The notes: generated by a model not told the origin, from the letters alone. Numbered from the stretch's first letter, positions 17,097-27,614 are shown. The stretch: 64,000 nt of DNA from Xanthobacter dioxanivorans (GCF_016807805.1 NZ_CP063362.1:1653501-1717500); one strand, 5' to 3'. Program-made: numbers and translations.

Positions 17097-19754
17097 GTGA
17101 GCGCATCTCGCGACAGGAAGCTCCCGCGTCCGCCGGAAGACGACGCCCGCCTGCTCCTGGCGCGCGCCACCGGCCGGGCCAGCCTCGCCGTGTTCTGGGA
17201 ACGCGCGTGGCCTGCTTTCGTGCAGGCTGGCGTGGTGCTCGCGGCCTTCCTCGCGGTCTCGTTCGCCGGCCTGTGGCTGGTGCTGCCGGCGCTGCTGAAG
17301 ATCGCGGGGGTCGGCGCCTTCGCGCTGCTGTTCGCCTTCGCCGCGCGACCGCTTTTCGCCTTGCGCTGGCCGAGCCGGGAAGAGGCCGTGGCACGGCTCG
17401 ATCGCCACAGCGCCGCCGCCCATCGTCCTGCCACCGCCATCTCCGACAGCCTCGCCACCCGTCCCGACGACCCGGTGGGCGCCGCGCTCTGGCGCGCGCA
17501 CCTTTCGCGGGCGCTGGCAGCGGCGCGCGTGCTCAAGGCCGGCGCACCCGAGCCGGGCCTCGCCCGCCGCGACCCGCGCGCCTTCCGCGCCATCGCCGTT
17601 CTGGCGCTCTTCGCCACCTTCTTCATGGCACCCGGCGAGCACCTGTCCCGCCTGCGGGCCGCCTTCGACTGGCATGCGCTGACCCCGCCCGCGCCCTATC
17701 GCCTCGATGCCTGGGTGGACCCGCCGGGCTATACGGGCCGCCCGCCCATCGTGCTGCCGGGCCTGCGCTCGGACGAGCCGACCTCCCTCAACGCGGCCGC
17801 GCTCCAGGTGCCCGCCGGCAGCGTGCTGGTGGTGCGCGGGGCCGGCATCGACACCTCCGCCCTCAAGCTGGAGGGCGGTATCGCGCAGGAGAAGGTGAAC
17901 GAGGAGAAGGCGGAGGGCGCGGGGGCCGAAGGTGAGACGGCGACCGCCGCGAAGGTGCCGCCCGCGACCCTTGCGCCGGGCGAGCAGCGCTATGTCATCC
18001 GCGGCGACGCGGACGTCTCGTTCCTCAGCCCGGACCAGCGGCGTCTCTCCTGGCGCTTCAAGGCGGTGCCGGACCTGAAGCCGTCCATCGCCTTCGCCAA
18101 GGAGCCGCAGACCGGCGCGCGCAACGTGCTCGTCCTCGCCTACAAGGTGGAGGACGACTACGGCGTGAAGGACGCCGAGGCGACCTTCGCGGCCGCGCCG
18201 GCGGACCCGCCTGTATTCCCCCGGCCGGGCGCCGAGCCGCGCAAGGCGGCCCAGCCCCTGGTGCCGCCGCCCAACTTCAAGCTGGCGCTGCCGCCGGGCG
18301 GGCGCACCGGCGCCGCCCAGACCACCAAGGATCTCGTCGCCCACCCGTGGGCGGGGGCGAAGGTCGACGTGACGCTGGTGGCCCGCGACGAGGCCGGCAA
18401 CGCGGCCAGGAGCGAGACCAAGACGGTGCGGCTGCCGGCCCGCACCTTCACCAAGCCCATGGCGCGGGCGCTCATCGACGAGCGGCGGCGGCTCGCGCTT
18501 GACGTGAACAACCGGCCCCGCCTGGTGCGGGCGCTGGAGGCCCTGACCTTCGCCCCGCAGCAGGTTTCGCTGCCCGCCGGCCAGTATCTCGGCCTGCGCA
18601 CGGCGCTGATGCGCGCCAAGATCGCCCGCACCGACGACGAGCTGCGTTCGCTCCTCGACTATCTGTGGGACATCGCGGTGCGCATCGAGGACGGCACCCT
18701 CACCGAGGCCGAGCGCGACCTGCGCGCGGCGCAGGAAGCCCTGCGCGAGGCGCTGGAGCGGGGCGCCAGCGACGAGGAGATCAAGCGCCTCACCCAGGAC
18801 CTGCGCGCCGCCATGGACAAGATGATGCGCCAGCTGGCCGAGCAGGCGCGCCGCGATCCGGGCAACGACCGTCCGCTCGATCCGCAGGCGCGCATCGTGC
18901 GCCCGCAGGACATCCAGCGGATGATGGACCAGATCGAGAATCTCGCCCGCTCCGGCAACCGCGACGCCGCGCGCCAGCTGCTCGACCAGCTGCAGGCCAT
19001 GATGGAGAACATGCGTCCCGGCGGCCGCCAGGCGGGGCGCCAGCAGGGCCAGCAGGGCGAGCTGGGCAAGATGATCCAGGAACAGCAGCAGCTGCGCGAC
19101 CGCACCTATCGCCAGGGTCGCCAGGGGCAGCAGGGCCAACAAGGACAGCAGGGGCAGCAGGGGCAACGTGGCCAGCAGGGCCAGCAGGGCCAGCAAGGCG
19201 AAGGCCAGCAGGGCGAGAACGGCTTCGGCGAGCTCCAGCAGGGCCAGCAGGAGCTGCGCCGCCGGCTCGGCCGCATGCTCGACGACCTGCGCCGCATGCA
19301 GCCCGGCCAGCAGCAGGGCGAGAATGGCGAAGGCGGGCAGCCCGGTGGCGATCCCATGGGCCGCGCCGGGGACGCCCTCGGCCGCGCCGAGCAGGCCATG
19401 CGCGACGCCGAGGAGGCGCTCGGGCGCGGCGACGGGCAGGGTGCCCTCGACGCCGAGGGCCGCGCCCTCCAGTCCATGCGCCAGGGCGCGCAGTCCCTCG
19501 CCGAAGCCCAGCGCGGCAATGACGGTGGTCCAGGACCGGGCGGGCCGGGAGAGGAGACGGCGCAGCGCACCGATCCCCTCGGCCGTCCGCTGCGCAACCA
19601 GGATTACGGCGACGACTTCACCGTGAAGGTGCCGGACGAGGTGGATGCGCAGCGCGCCCGCCGCGTGCTGGAGGAGCTGCGCCGCCGGCTGGAGCAGCCG
19701 GACCGGCCGCAGCTCGAGCTCGATTATCTCGAGCGGCTGCTGCAGGGCCTCTGA
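17097..19754 (+). CDS. TIGR02302/DUF4175 family membrane protein
   Basis: An 885-residue protein of an alphaproteobacterial family without known function. Two or three membrane segments lie near the N-terminus (about 40-85 and 165-180). A large periplasmic region follows, with a segment rich in basic and acidic helices (SLPAGQYLGLRTALMRAKIA). Then comes a long Gln/Gly repeat tract (about 640-740, QGQQGQQGQQGQ units), and the end is the conserved LDYLERLLQGL. The GTG at 17097 is used, with no better start in range. A candidate -10 (CTAAGCT, 16995) is about 95 bases upstream. The low-complexity tract makes the gene prone to assembly error, but the frame is intact. Confidence 0.87.
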   Translation: MSASRDRKLPRPPEDDARLLLARATGRASLAVFWERAWPAFVQAGVVLAAFLAVSFAGLWLVLPALLKIAGVGAFALLFAFAARPLFALRWPSREEAVARLDRHSAAAHRPATAISDSLATRPDDPVGAALWRAHLSRALAAARVLKAGAPEPGLARRDPRAFRAIAVLALFATFFMAPGEHLSRLRAAFDWHALTPPAPYRLDAWVDPPGYTGRPPIVLPGLRSDEPTSLNAAALQVPAGSVLVVRGAGIDTSALKLEGGIAQEKVNEEKAEGAGAEGETATAAKVPPATLAPGEQRYVIRGDADVSFLSPDQRRLSWRFKAVPDLKPSIAFAKEPQTGARNVLVLAYKVEDDYGVKDAEATFAAAPADPPVFPRPGAEPRKAAQPLVPPPNFKLALPPGGRTGAAQTTKDLVAHPWAGAKVDVTLVARDEAGNAARSETKTVRLPARTFTKPMARALIDERRRLALDVNNRPRLVRALEALTFAPQQVSLPAGQYLGLRTALMRAKIARTDDELRSLLDYLWDIAVRIEDGTLTEAERDLRAAQEALREALERGASDEEIKRLTQDLRAAMDKMMRQLAEQARRDPGNDRPLDPQARIVRPQDIQRMMDQIENLARSGNRDAARQLLDQLQAMMENMRPGGRQAGRQQGQQGELGKMIQEQQQLRDRTYRQGRQGQQGQQGQQGQQGQRGQQGQQGQQGEGQQGENGFGELQQGQQELRRRLGRMLDDLRRMQPGQQQGENGEGGQPGGDPMGRAGDALGRAEQAMRDAEEALGRGDGQGALDAEGRALQSMRQGAQSLAEAQRGNDGGPGPGGPGEETAQRTDPLGRPLRNQDYGDDFTVKVPDEVDAQRARRVLEELRRRLEQPDRPQLELDYLERLLQGL

Positions 19755-20158
19755 GCCCGGTTTCGGCCGGGCGATCCCGCCCACCCGTCGCGAGGCCGCA
19801 GCCGGTCACAGCCCTGCAAGCGCCCGGGGTCGGACACCGGGACGCCAAGCCGCGTGCGGCCGGGCGGCAGGGCGCTTTCGAGCGAAGGGGAGTCTGGTTC
19901 GCGTAAGGAAAACGCGCCGGCGCCCGTGTCGACCGCCTGCGGTGCAAGCGGGTTGGAAACGCGTTTTTTAACGAGGAGTTAGGGGGCGATTCGCCAAGCA
20001 ATCAGGCTCCATTTGCCCGGATCGCGCGCGTGCCCTGTGGATGAGCGCCGTCGCCCGGTTCCTCAGACAGCCTGTGGTAACCTTTTCCGGACAAGCGTGA
20101 GCGCTGCTGTCGCAGCGCCGGCCGCGATCCACTATGCTCGCGCCGACCGGGGGAAGAG
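19755..20158. other. Intergenic region upstream of the GGDEF-EAL gene
   Basis: About 400 bases without a convincing gene. It includes GCGTTTTTTAACGAGGAG near 19960 and a possible -10 (TATGCT, 20133-20138) 21 bases before the next start codon. No RNA gene, repeat or clear operator was recognised. Confidence 0.5.
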
Positions 20159-22894
20159 ATGTCCGAGGACCTGCTTTCTGTCGAACCGGACCGAACCGAT
20201 TCGGGGCGAGGGAAAGGCGTCGTCGCCGGCCCTGGCGGCGCCCGGTCCTGGCTGATTGGCGCGGCCGCGACCGTGTTCATCCTGATCACGGCCCTCGTGG
20301 CCTTCATCGCCGGGCAGCTGCACGCGCGCGCCGTCGCGCAGTCCGGAGCCGTGGTCGCGCGGATGGCGGACCTCTTCACCCGATATGCCGACGACACCTT
20401 CGCCGCCGTGGGCGCCTTCCAGGGCGCGCTCATCGGCGAGATCGTCGGCGCCCACCTCACGGCGGACGCATTCGCGAGTGCGGCGCGGGGGCTGGAAGGC
20501 GGCCACCTCGAGCGGATGGCCGCCGCCGTGCCCACCGTCGCCGGCCTCATCATCGTCGATGGCGCCGGGCATCTTCTCGTTGCCACCCGGGCCGGGGAGG
20601 CGGCGGCCGGAGTGATCGCGGCGGTGCCCTTCGCCGACCTCCGGCCCGGCCGTCCCTTCCTCACCGCGCCGATCCGCACCGCGTCCGACGGCCGCGTGGT
20701 CTTCGGCCTGGTCCGGGCCGTCTTCGGTGCCGAAGGCGGCCTCATCGGCGCGTCGATCGTGGTGATGGACGAGAGCGCGACCGAGACCCTGCTCGCGCGG
20801 TTCGCCCTGCGCGACGGCGATGCGGTCGCCCTCGCCACCGCCGACGGGACGGTGCTTGCCCGCTTCCCCCATGTGGACGGCGTGGTCGGGCGCAGGGTGC
20901 CGCGGGAATGGAACCTCCTGCAGGTCGAGGGCTACGCCCACGCGCCAGGGCTCGTGGATGCGGCCGATCGCCTGGTGGCCTTGCGCCGGCTGCCCACGGT
21001 CCCGGCCGTCGCCGTGGTCAGCACCGGCCTCGACAATACCCCCTGGTGGTCGCAGGCCTGGCTGATTCTCGCCGGCGCGGCGCTGCTGGTCCTCTCGTCG
21101 CTCGCACTGGTGGTGCTTTCCGCGCGCCATGCGCGGAGCCTGCGCAACCTGCGCGAAGCGCGCGAGGCCGGCCGGCTGGCGGAGGGGCATCTCGCCCTCG
21201 CCCGGGCGCACCAGCGGCTGGAGGATCAACGCGAGCTCGTTCAACTGCGCTTCGAGATCGCCATCCAGGCCATGCCGCAGGGGTTGTGCTGCTACGACGC
21301 GGAGGGCCGCCTCGTCGTCTTCAATGCGCGCTACGCGGAACTCTACCGCATTCCGCCGGAGCAGCTCCGGCCGGGCATGACCCTGGCCGAGGTCGTCGCC
21401 CTGAGGGAGGAGGCGGGCGTCGCCCCGAACATGCCCGCCACCGAATATCTCGCCTGGCGGGAGCGGATCACCAAGGGGGAGCCGTCGCCGCCCGAGACCG
21501 CCGTGAACCTCGTGGACGGCCGCACCTTCGTCATCAAGCACCAGAATCTTCCCGGCGGCGGGTGGGTTGCGACCCATGAGGACGTGACCGACCAACGCCG
21601 CATCGCCACCCTCCTGTCGCGCATGGCGCTCAACGACGAGCTGACCAGCCTGCCCAACCGCGTATTGTTCCGCAAACGCCTCGAGCAGGCGGCGGTGGAG
21701 GGCGGCAACGGCACGACCTTTGCGGTACTGCTGCTCGATCTCGATCATTTCAAGACCATCAACGATACGCTCGGCCACAGCGCCGGCGACCGGCTGCTCC
21801 AGCAGGTCGGCCTGAAACTTAGGGATACGATCGCCACCGGCGACGTGATCGCCCGCATCGGCGGCGACGAATTCGGCATCCTGCAGTGCGGCGGCACCCA
21901 GCCCGCCGCCGCCATCGCCTTGGCGCAGCGGCTCATCGGCGTGCTCGATGTGCCGTTCCACGTGGACGGACAGCAGGTGGTGGTGGGCGTCACCATCGGC
22001 ATCGCCCTGCTTCCGCACGACGGCCGGGAGCCCGACGACGTGCTGAAATGCGCGGACCTCGCCCTCTACCGCACCAAGGAGGAGGGGCGGGGCCACTACC
22101 GGCTGTTCGAGCCGGAGATGAAGGTCGCCATGCAGCACCGCCGGACGCTGGAGGTGGAATTGCGCCGCGCCGCTGTGGCCGGCGAGTTCGAGATCTTCTA
22201 TCAGCCGGTGGTCAGCGTGCCCGAGAGGGAGGTGGTGGGGCATGAGGCGCTGTTGCGCTGGCGCCATCCCGAGCGTGGCCTCGTCGCGCCCGACCGGTTC
22301 ATCCCGCTGGCCGAGGAGATCGGGGTCATTGAGCCGATCAGCGAATGGGTGCTCGCCCAGGCCTGCACCGCCGCCGCCCGCCATCCGGGGGAGGGCCGGA
22401 TCGCGGTGAACCTCTCGGCCGTCCAGTTCACCAGCCGCCGGTCGGACCTGGTGAAGGTGGTCGCCTCGGCACTCGGCGCCAGCGGCCTGTCGCCGGAGCG
22501 GCTCGAGCTCGAAATTACCGAGACCACCCTGCTGCGCGACACGGAAGGCGTGCTCGCCACCCTCCACGCCTTGAAGGCGCTGGGGGTGAGCATCGCCATG
22601 GACGATTTCGGCACGGGCTATTCGTCGCTCGACTATTTGCGGCGCTTCCCCTTCGACCGGGTGAAGGTGGACCGCAGCTTCATCCACAAGCTGGCGCGGG
22701 ACAATCCACCGGTGCTGCGGGCGCTCACCGATCTGTGCCGCGCCTTCAGCATGCACGTCACCGCCGAGGGGGTGGAGACCGAGGAGCAGTTCGCCGCCAT
22801 CGTGGCCAGCGGCTACACCGAGGCGCAGGGCTTCCTGTTCGGCCGGCCGGCGCCCCGCGAGGGCAACGCGCCGCTGCGCTCGGGCCGGCTGTGA
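20159..22894 (+). CDS. PAS-GGDEF-EAL protein (diguanylate cyclase/phosphodiesterase)
   Basis: A 911-residue cyclic-di-GMP enzyme. Membrane segments at about 31-53 and 300-322 flank a periplasmic sensor region. A PAS-like domain (about 365-480, MPQGLCCYDAEGRLVVFN) is followed by GGDEF (motif intact at 568-572, RIGGDEFGIL) and then EAL (motif intact at 696-698, GHEALLRW; also DDFGTGYSSLDYL). With both motifs intact it could make and degrade c-di-GMP, and the net direction cannot be read from the sequence. It stands alone and is convergent with nfeD. Confidence 0.92.
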   Translation: MSEDLLSVEPDRTDSGRGKGVVAGPGGARSWLIGAAATVFILITALVAFIAGQLHARAVAQSGAVVARMADLFTRYADDTFAAVGAFQGALIGEIVGAHLTADAFASAARGLEGGHLERMAAAVPTVAGLIIVDGAGHLLVATRAGEAAAGVIAAVPFADLRPGRPFLTAPIRTASDGRVVFGLVRAVFGAEGGLIGASIVVMDESATETLLARFALRDGDAVALATADGTVLARFPHVDGVVGRRVPREWNLLQVEGYAHAPGLVDAADRLVALRRLPTVPAVAVVSTGLDNTPWWSQAWLILAGAALLVLSSLALVVLSARHARSLRNLREAREAGRLAEGHLALARAHQRLEDQRELVQLRFEIAIQAMPQGLCCYDAEGRLVVFNARYAELYRIPPEQLRPGMTLAEVVALREEAGVAPNMPATEYLAWRERITKGEPSPPETAVNLVDGRTFVIKHQNLPGGGWVATHEDVTDQRRIATLLSRMALNDELTSLPNRVLFRKRLEQAAVEGGNGTTFAVLLLDLDHFKTINDTLGHSAGDRLLQQVGLKLRDTIATGDVIARIGGDEFGILQCGGTQPAAAIALAQRLIGVLDVPFHVDGQQVVVGVTIGIALLPHDGREPDDVLKCADLALYRTKEEGRGHYRLFEPEMKVAMQHRRTLEVELRRAAVAGEFEIFYQPVVSVPEREVVGHEALLRWRHPERGLVAPDRFIPLAEEIGVIEPISEWVLAQACTAAARHPGEGRIAVNLSAVQFTSRRSDLVKVVASALGASGLSPERLELEITETTLLRDTEGVLATLHALKALGVSIAMDDFGTGYSSLDYLRRFPFDRVKVDRSFIHKLARDNPPVLRALTDLCRAFSMHVTAEGVETEEQFAAIVASGYTEAQGFLFGRPAPREGNAPLRSGRL

Positions 22895-22903
22895 GCGCGG
22901 CCT

Positions 22904-23359
22904 TCAGGCGGCCGGCGGCGGTGCCGGCGCGACCTTGAGCACCGCCCCGTCGATCGCCACCACCGTCACGTCCGTGCCAGCGGCGAGGTCGGGCCCCTCG
23001 ATGCGCCAGACCGTGTCGTCGATGTGCACCCGGCCGATCCCGCCCTGGATCGGGCTTTCCAGGGTGAAGACGCGCCCGACGAAGCCTTCCGCCCGCCGGT
23101 TGAGGAACGGCCGGTCCGAGGCATGGCCGGGCGCGGGGGAGACCTTGCGGCCCACCAGCACCGCCGCCACCGCGAGGGCGGCGAAGGCCAGCACCTCGCT
23201 CTGCCAGCCGAGGTCCACGGTGTAAGCGAGGATGCCGGTCGCCAGGGCGGCGATGCCGAGCCACAGCAGGAAGGCGCCGGGCACGGCGATCTCCGCCACC
23301 AGCAGCACGCCGCCGAGGACGAACCAGGCCCAGGGGCCCAGATGCTCGAAGATCACCAT
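22904..23359 (-). CDS. NfeD-like membrane protein
   Basis: A 151-residue NfeD family protein. Three membrane segments fill the N-terminal half (WAWFVLGGVLLVAEIAVPGA, then LWLGIAALATGILA, then VLAFAALAVAAVLV). A C-terminal OB-fold follows, with GFVGRVFTLESPIQGGIGRVHIDDTVWRIEGPDL. NfeD proteins partner with SPFH proteins, and the SPFH gene is 4 bases upstream on the same strand, so the two form an operon and probably a membrane microdomain complex. Confidence 0.9.
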   Translation of the reverse strand: MVIFEHLGPWAWFVLGGVLLVAEIAVPGAFLLWLGIAALATGILAYTVDLGWQSEVLAFAALAVAAVLVGRKVSPAPGHASDRPFLNRRAEGFVGRVFTLESPIQGGIGRVHIDDTVWRIEGPDLAAGTDVTVVAIDGAVLKVAPAPPPAA

Positions 23360-23363
23360 CGCC

Positions 23364-24329
23364 TCACCCCTGCGCCGGCGGCACGGTGACGGGCACGGTC
23401 GGCCGGCCCGCCGGGCGCTGTGGCCGCGGCGACGTCGGGCCCTCGCCGCCGAAGGCATTGCGGGCCAGCTCGCCGATGCCGGCGAGGGAGGACAGGAGCG
23501 CCGTGCCCTCATAGGGCATCAGCACCACCTTCTGGTTGGGCGCGGCGCCCATGGTCTCGAACGCCTTCACGTACTTTTCGGCGATATAATAATTGAGCGC
23601 GGCGGGATCGCCGGTGGCCACGGCCGCCGACAGCATCTGGGTCGCCTTGGCGTCGGCCTCGGCGAGACGCTCGCGCGCCTCCGCGTCGCGGAAGGCGGCC
23701 TCGCGGCGGCCCTCGGCCTGGAGGATCTGGCCCTGCTTCTGGCCTTCCGCCTCCAGGATGATGGCCCGCTTCTCCCGCTCCGCCTTCATCTGCCGGCCCA
23801 TGGCATTCACCAGGTCCGCCGGGGGCACGATGCCCTTGATCTCCACGCGGGTGATCTTGATGCCCCAGGGCGAGGCGGCGGCGTCCACCACGCGCAACAG
23901 GCGGACATTGATCTCGTCGCGGTGGGACAGGAGCTGGTCGAGGTCCATGGAGCCCATGACGGTGCGGATGTTGGTCATGGTCAGGGCCAGGATGGCGGTG
24001 TCGAGCCGGGCCACCTCGTAGGAGGCCCGCGCCGCGTCGAACACCTGGAAGAAGGCCACCCCATCCACCGAGACGGTGGCGTTGTCCTTGGTGATCACCT
24101 CCTGGGTCGGCACGTCGAGCACCTGCTCCATCACGTTCACCCGATTGCCGATGCGATCGACGAAGGGGACGATGAGGTTGAGGCCGGGCTGGAGCGTCTT
24201 GGTGTAGCGGCGGAAGCGCTCGACCGTATACTGATACCCCTGCGGCACCGTCTTCACACCGGAGAAGACCACCGCGACGGCGAGCACCAGCAGCACGATG
24301 ACGAAGAGGTTCGGGCCGATCTCGATCAT
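23364..24329 (-). CDS. SPFH/stomatin-like protein, QmcA type
   Basis: A 321-residue SPFH-domain protein. One N-terminal membrane segment (NLFVIVLLVLAVAVVFSGV) is followed by the band-7 domain (VPQGYQYTVERFRRY, then VITKDNATVSVDGVAFFQV). A coiled coil rich in Ala, Glu and Gln comes next (RREAAFRDAEARERLAEADA). The C-terminus is Pro-rich. It is a scaffold of membrane microdomains and may modulate proteases. The ATG at 24329 is chosen from the membrane anchor position. Longer in-frame sequence upstream runs into repeats and is not coding-like. Confidence 0.9.
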   Translation of the reverse strand: MIEIGPNLFVIVLLVLAVAVVFSGVKTVPQGYQYTVERFRRYTKTLQPGLNLIVPFVDRIGNRVNVMEQVLDVPTQEVITKDNATVSVDGVAFFQVFDAARASYEVARLDTAILALTMTNIRTVMGSMDLDQLLSHRDEINVRLLRVVDAAASPWGIKITRVEIKGIVPPADLVNAMGRQMKAEREKRAIILEAEGQKQGQILQAEGRREAAFRDAEARERLAEADAKATQMLSAAVATGDPAALNYYIAEKYVKAFETMGAAPNQKVVLMPYEGTALLSSLAGIGELARNAFGGEGPTSPRPQRPAGRPTVPVTVPPAQG

Positions 24330-24440
24330 GGATGCCCCCGTATCCGGCCCCCGTGGCCGGCGGGGCATAAGGGCATGGGGCAAGGGAGCACGGCAAGGGG
24401 AAGTGCAGGGCGGGAAGCGCAGGGCGGGGCGCGTCGGGGG

Positions 24441-24545
24441 GGAACAAAACGCAGCCGAAAGCCCCCCAGCGATTCGCTCCGGCTTTGTTCCACCGGTGTT
24501 CACGTCCGGCACCGCACGCGTCCCGGATCGGGACGCCGATCGCAC
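24441..24545. repeat. Palindromic intergenic repeat, copy 1
   Basis: It begins GGAACAAAACGCAGCCG and continues through AGCGATTCGCTCCGGCTTTG to about 24545. Its first 50 bases fold on themselves (GGAACAAA against TTTGTTCC, GCCG against CGGC). A diverged copy lies 155 bases further on. Confidence 0.7.
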
Positions 24546-24595
24546 CCGGCCGGCAAAGAACAATGGGGTCTGAGGTCGTCGTCGGCGTGGCTGCG

Positions 24596-24700
24596 GGAAC
24601 GAAGCGCGGCCGGCGTCATCGCAGCGATTCGCTCCGGCTTTGTTCCGCGTGCGTTCACGCCCGGCGCCGCGCCTGTCCCGCGCTGGGATGCGGATCGGCT
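24596..24700. repeat. Palindromic intergenic repeat, copy 2
   Basis: It begins GGAACGAAGCGCGGCCG and shares the exact AGCGATTCGCTCCGGCTTTG core with copy 1, then diverges gradually. The orientation is the same as copy 1. It reaches the end of the phytase-like gene. It is probably a mobile or REP-like extragenic element. Confidence 0.7.
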
Positions 24701-25728
24701 CAGTCGACCGCCACGGCGAAGCGCAGCAGGATGGTGCGCTGGAGCGGATTGAAGTTGTCGTCCGAGACAAGGGTGAGGATCGTCTCGCCCGCCGTGTTGG
24801 TGGTCACGGCGAGGCCCTCCATGTTGTCGATCTCATAGCCCATGTCGAAGGAGCCCAGCACCTCGCCCTCGAGCCGCGCGCCGGCCTTCACGTCGGCGAG
24901 GGAGAAGCGGCGGATCTGCATGCGGACGCCGGTGGCGGGCGAATAGTGACGCTCCAGCAGGTACATCTCGCCGGCCGGGCCCAAGGCCAGGTCGGTAGCA
25001 CTGAACGCGGCGCTCTTCGCCACGGTGAAGGTGCCGGGATGGCGCCCGCCGATGATGAAGCCCGGCAGGTCCGCCTTGGCGTCGGTCCCCGCTTCGCCGA
25101 CACCCACCAAAGCGCCCTGGAGCGGCCCGGAGGGGATGAAGGCGAGGCTTTCCAGCCCGAGATTGTTGCGCAGGTTGCGGATGGCCGGGGCCGGCACGAT
25201 GGCCCCCGCCTTGCCCATGGGATCGGACGGATAGCGCCAGATCTCGTTCACGTCCTCCATGGCGACGTAGATGCCGTCCGGCCCCACCGTGAGGGCTTCC
25301 GCGTCGCCGCGCCCGCGGGTGGCCTGGGTGCGGTGCTCGCCGTCAAACAGGGCGGCCGCCTTCACGTCCGAGAGGCCGGTGGGCCGGTCGCCGTCGGTGT
25401 CGAGATGGCCGGAGATGAAGACGCCGGCATCGGTGACGGCGAGAAACCGCCCGCTCTTGCCCAGCGAGAAGCCTGAAATACCGCCGAAGCCGGCAAAGTC
25501 CGAGGTCAGAACCAGGCCGCCGAGAAAGGTGAGAGCGCCGAAGCGGTCGGTCTCGTCACCCGGCTTGAAAGTGGCGATCGGCCTAGCCTTCACCGTGATC
25601 GCCAGCGGCGCCTGCGGCAAGGCCAGCGGCTTGGAGAAGGCCGTGCCGAGCAGGGCGGCCCCTGCGGCCGCAAGGCCGATCCCCGCGGCGACGCCGAGCG
25701 CCGTCCGCCGGGACAGGCCGGACCTCAA
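24700..25728 (-). CDS. Secreted esterase-like protein of the phytase-like family
   Basis: A 342-residue protein with a likely Tat signal ([22 protein letters not shown]), so it should be exported folded. The mature part matches the esterase-like-activity-of-phytase family, a beta-propeller. It has [28 protein letters not shown], then [40 protein letters not shown] and IDNMEGLAV. The substrate is unknown. The ATG at 25728 overlaps the cobT stop by 4 bases, so it is probably translated from the cobT transcript although nothing links it to cobalamin. Confidence 0.87.
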   Translation of the reverse strand: MRSGLSRRTALGVAAGIGLAAAGAALLGTAFSKPLALPQAPLAITVKARPIATFKPGDETDRFGALTFLGGLVLTSDFAGFGGISGFSLGKSGRFLAVTDAGVFISGHLDTDGDRPTGLSDVKAAALFDGEHRTQATRGRGDAEALTVGPDGIYVAMEDVNEIWRYPSDPMGKAGAIVPAPAIRNLRNNLGLESLAFIPSGPLQGALVGVGEAGTDAKADLPGFIIGGRHPGTFTVAKSAAFSATDLALGPAGEMYLLERHYSPATGVRMQIRRFSLADVKAGARLEGEVLGSFDMGYEIDNMEGLAVTTNTAGETILTLVSDDNFNPLQRTILLRFAVAVD

Positions 25729-27614
25729 TGGAGCCGCCCCTTGCGCGTGGGCGCCTTCGGCACTTCGTTGAAGAGCTCGGCCAGCTTCTCCGTCATCACG
25801 CCGCCGAGTTCTTCCGCGTCGACGATGGTGACGGCGCGCTGGTAATAGCGCGTGACGTCGTGGCCGATGCCGATGGCGATGAGTTCCACCGGCGAGCGCG
25901 TCTCGATCTCCGAGATGATGTGCCGCAGGTGCCGCTCCAGGTAGTTGCCGGCATTCACCGAGAGGGTGCTGTCGTCCACCGGCGCGCCATCGGAGATCAT
26001 CATCAGAATGCGCCGCGCCTCGGTGCGCATCATCAGGCGCTTGTGCGCCCAGTCGAGCGCCTCGCCGTCGATGTTCTCCTTGAGCAGACCCTCACGCATC
26101 ATCAGGCCGAGATTGCGCCGGGCCCGCCGCCACGGGGCGTCGGCCGACTTGTAGATGATGTGCCGCAGGTCGTTGAGCCGGCCCGGCCCGGCGGGCTTGC
26201 CGCCGGCGAGCCACGCCTCGCGGGATTGGCCGCCCTTCCACGCCTTGGTGGTGAAGCCCAGAACCTCCACCTTCACCCCGCAGCGCTCCAGCGTGCGGGC
26301 GAGGATGTCGGCGCAGGTGGCGGCCACCGTGATCGGCCGCCCGCGCATGGAGCCGGAATTGTCGATGAGCAGCGTCACCACGGTATCGCGGAAGTCGGTG
26401 TCGCGCTCGCGCTTGAAGGAGAGGGCGGCGGTGGGGTCGGTGATGACGCGGGACAGGCGCGCCGGGTCGAGCACGCCTTCTTCCAGGTCGAAGTCCCAGG
26501 CGCGGTTCTGCTGCGCCAGCAGGCGGCGCTGCAGCCGGTTGGCGAGGCGCGCCACCACGCCCTGCAGGTGGGCGAGCTGCTTGTCGAGATAGGACCGAAG
26601 GCGCGTCAGCTCCTCCGAATCGCACAAATCCTCTGCCGCCACCTCCTCGTCGAACTTGGTGGTGAAGGCATGGTATTCGGGCCCGCGATTGTCGTGGGTC
26701 ACCGGCGGCCGGGGCTGCCAGGGCTCGGCCGGCTCCTCGCTGTCGCCCAGCTCGGTGCCGTCGGGCACCTCCGCCGGCGGGGCGGAATCGCTGTCCATGG
26801 CGCTGTCGGGCATCTCCTCCTCGGAGAGCTCGGCCTCCATCTCGGTGGTACCCTGCTGGCTGTCGTCCTCGCGGGCGTCGCCGCTCTCGCCGCCCTCGTC
26901 GTCGGGGCCGCCCTCGCCGTCCCCGTCCTCGGGCTCCTTCTCGGTGTCGAGGCTGCTCTCCTCGCCCATGTCGAGGGAAGCGAGGAGGTCGCGGGCGATC
27001 TCGCCGAAGCGCTTCTGGTTCTCCAGGCTGTCGGCGAGGCGGGACAGGTCGCCGGCGGCGCGGTCCTCGATGTAGGAGCGCCAGAGGTCCACGATCTTGC
27101 GCGCGTCGGCGGGCGGGGCCTCGCCGGTCAGGCGCTCGCGCACCATGAGGGCGATGGCGTCCTCGATGGGGGCGTCGGCGCGCTCGGTGATGTCGGCAAA
27201 GTTGCCGCGGTGGTAGCGGTCCTGGAGCATGGCCGCGAGATTGCGCTTGGTGCCCGGCATGCGGTTGCCGCCGATGGCTTCCACCCGCGCCTGCTCGACC
27301 GCCTCGAACACTGCCCGGGCGGTCTCGCCCTGGGGCAGCATCTTGCGGTGCACCTTGGGGTCGTGGCAGGCGCGGCGCAGGGCGAGGGAGTCGGCGTGGC
27401 CGCGCACGATGGCGGCGTCCTGCAGGGTGAAGCGGCGCGGCGGCTCGGGCAGGCGCACCCGGTCGGGGGCCAGCGCCGGCCGCTCGGAGGCGAAGGTCAC
27501 CTCGAAGTCGGAGACGCCGGCGATGGCCTTGAAGCAGCCCGCCACCGCCCGCTTGAAGGGTTCGGCGGGGGCCTCCTTCGGCGTCTTGCCGGGGGTGCGG
27601 TTCGTCGGGGCCAT
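25725..27614 (-). CDS. cobT: Aerobic cobaltochelatase subunit CobT
   Basis: CobT, with CobS, forms the AAA-type motor of the CobNST cobaltochelatase that inserts cobalt into hydrogenobyrinic acid diamide. The 629-residue protein has an N-terminal domain, a central very acidic linker (about 220-300) and a C-terminal von Willebrand A domain. The MIDAS motif is in [14 protein letters not shown], with the conserved [13 protein letters not shown] later. CobS lies 58 bases upstream on the same strand. The large subunit CobN is not in the window, as is usual for this gene arrangement. Confidence 0.95.
   Translation of the reverse strand: MAPTNRTPGKTPKEAPAEPFKRAVAGCFKAIAGVSDFEVTFASERPALAPDRVRLPEPPRRFTLQDAAIVRGHADSLALRRACHDPKVHRKMLPQGETARAVFEAVEQARVEAIGGNRMPGTKRNLAAMLQDRYHRGNFADITERADAPIEDAIALMVRERLTGEAPPADARKIVDLWRSYIEDRAAGDLSRLADSLENQKRFGEIARDLLASLDMGEESSLDTEKEPEDGDGEGGPDDEGGESGDAREDDSQQGTTEMEAELSEEEMPDSAMDSDSAPPAEVPDGTELGDSEEPAEPWQPRPPVTHDNRGPEYHAFTTKFDEEVAAEDLCDSEELTRLRSYLDKQLAHLQGVVARLANRLQRRLLAQQNRAWDFDLEEGVLDPARLSRVITDPTAALSFKRERDTDFRDTVVTLLIDNSGSMRGRPITVAATCADILARTLERCGVKVEVLGFTTKAWKGGQSREAWLAGGKPAGPGRLNDLRHIIYKSADAPWRRARRNLGLMMREGLLKENIDGEALDWAHKRLMMRTEARRILMMISDGAPVDDSTLSVNAGNYLERHLRHIISEIETRSPVELIAIGIGHDVTRYYQRAVTIVDAEELGGVMTEKLAELFNEVPKAPTRKGRLH

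Noticed and set aside
19020..19360. Possible CRISPR or satellite array
   Set aside because: The short repeats are in-frame Gln/Gly codons inside a coding region, without spacers of uniform length.
17052..19784. Open frame of 910 codons on the minus strand opposite the TIGR02302 gene
   Set aside because: It has repetitive, His/Gly/Leu-rich composition without motifs, exactly opposite a well-supported gene; it is a GC-driven shadow.
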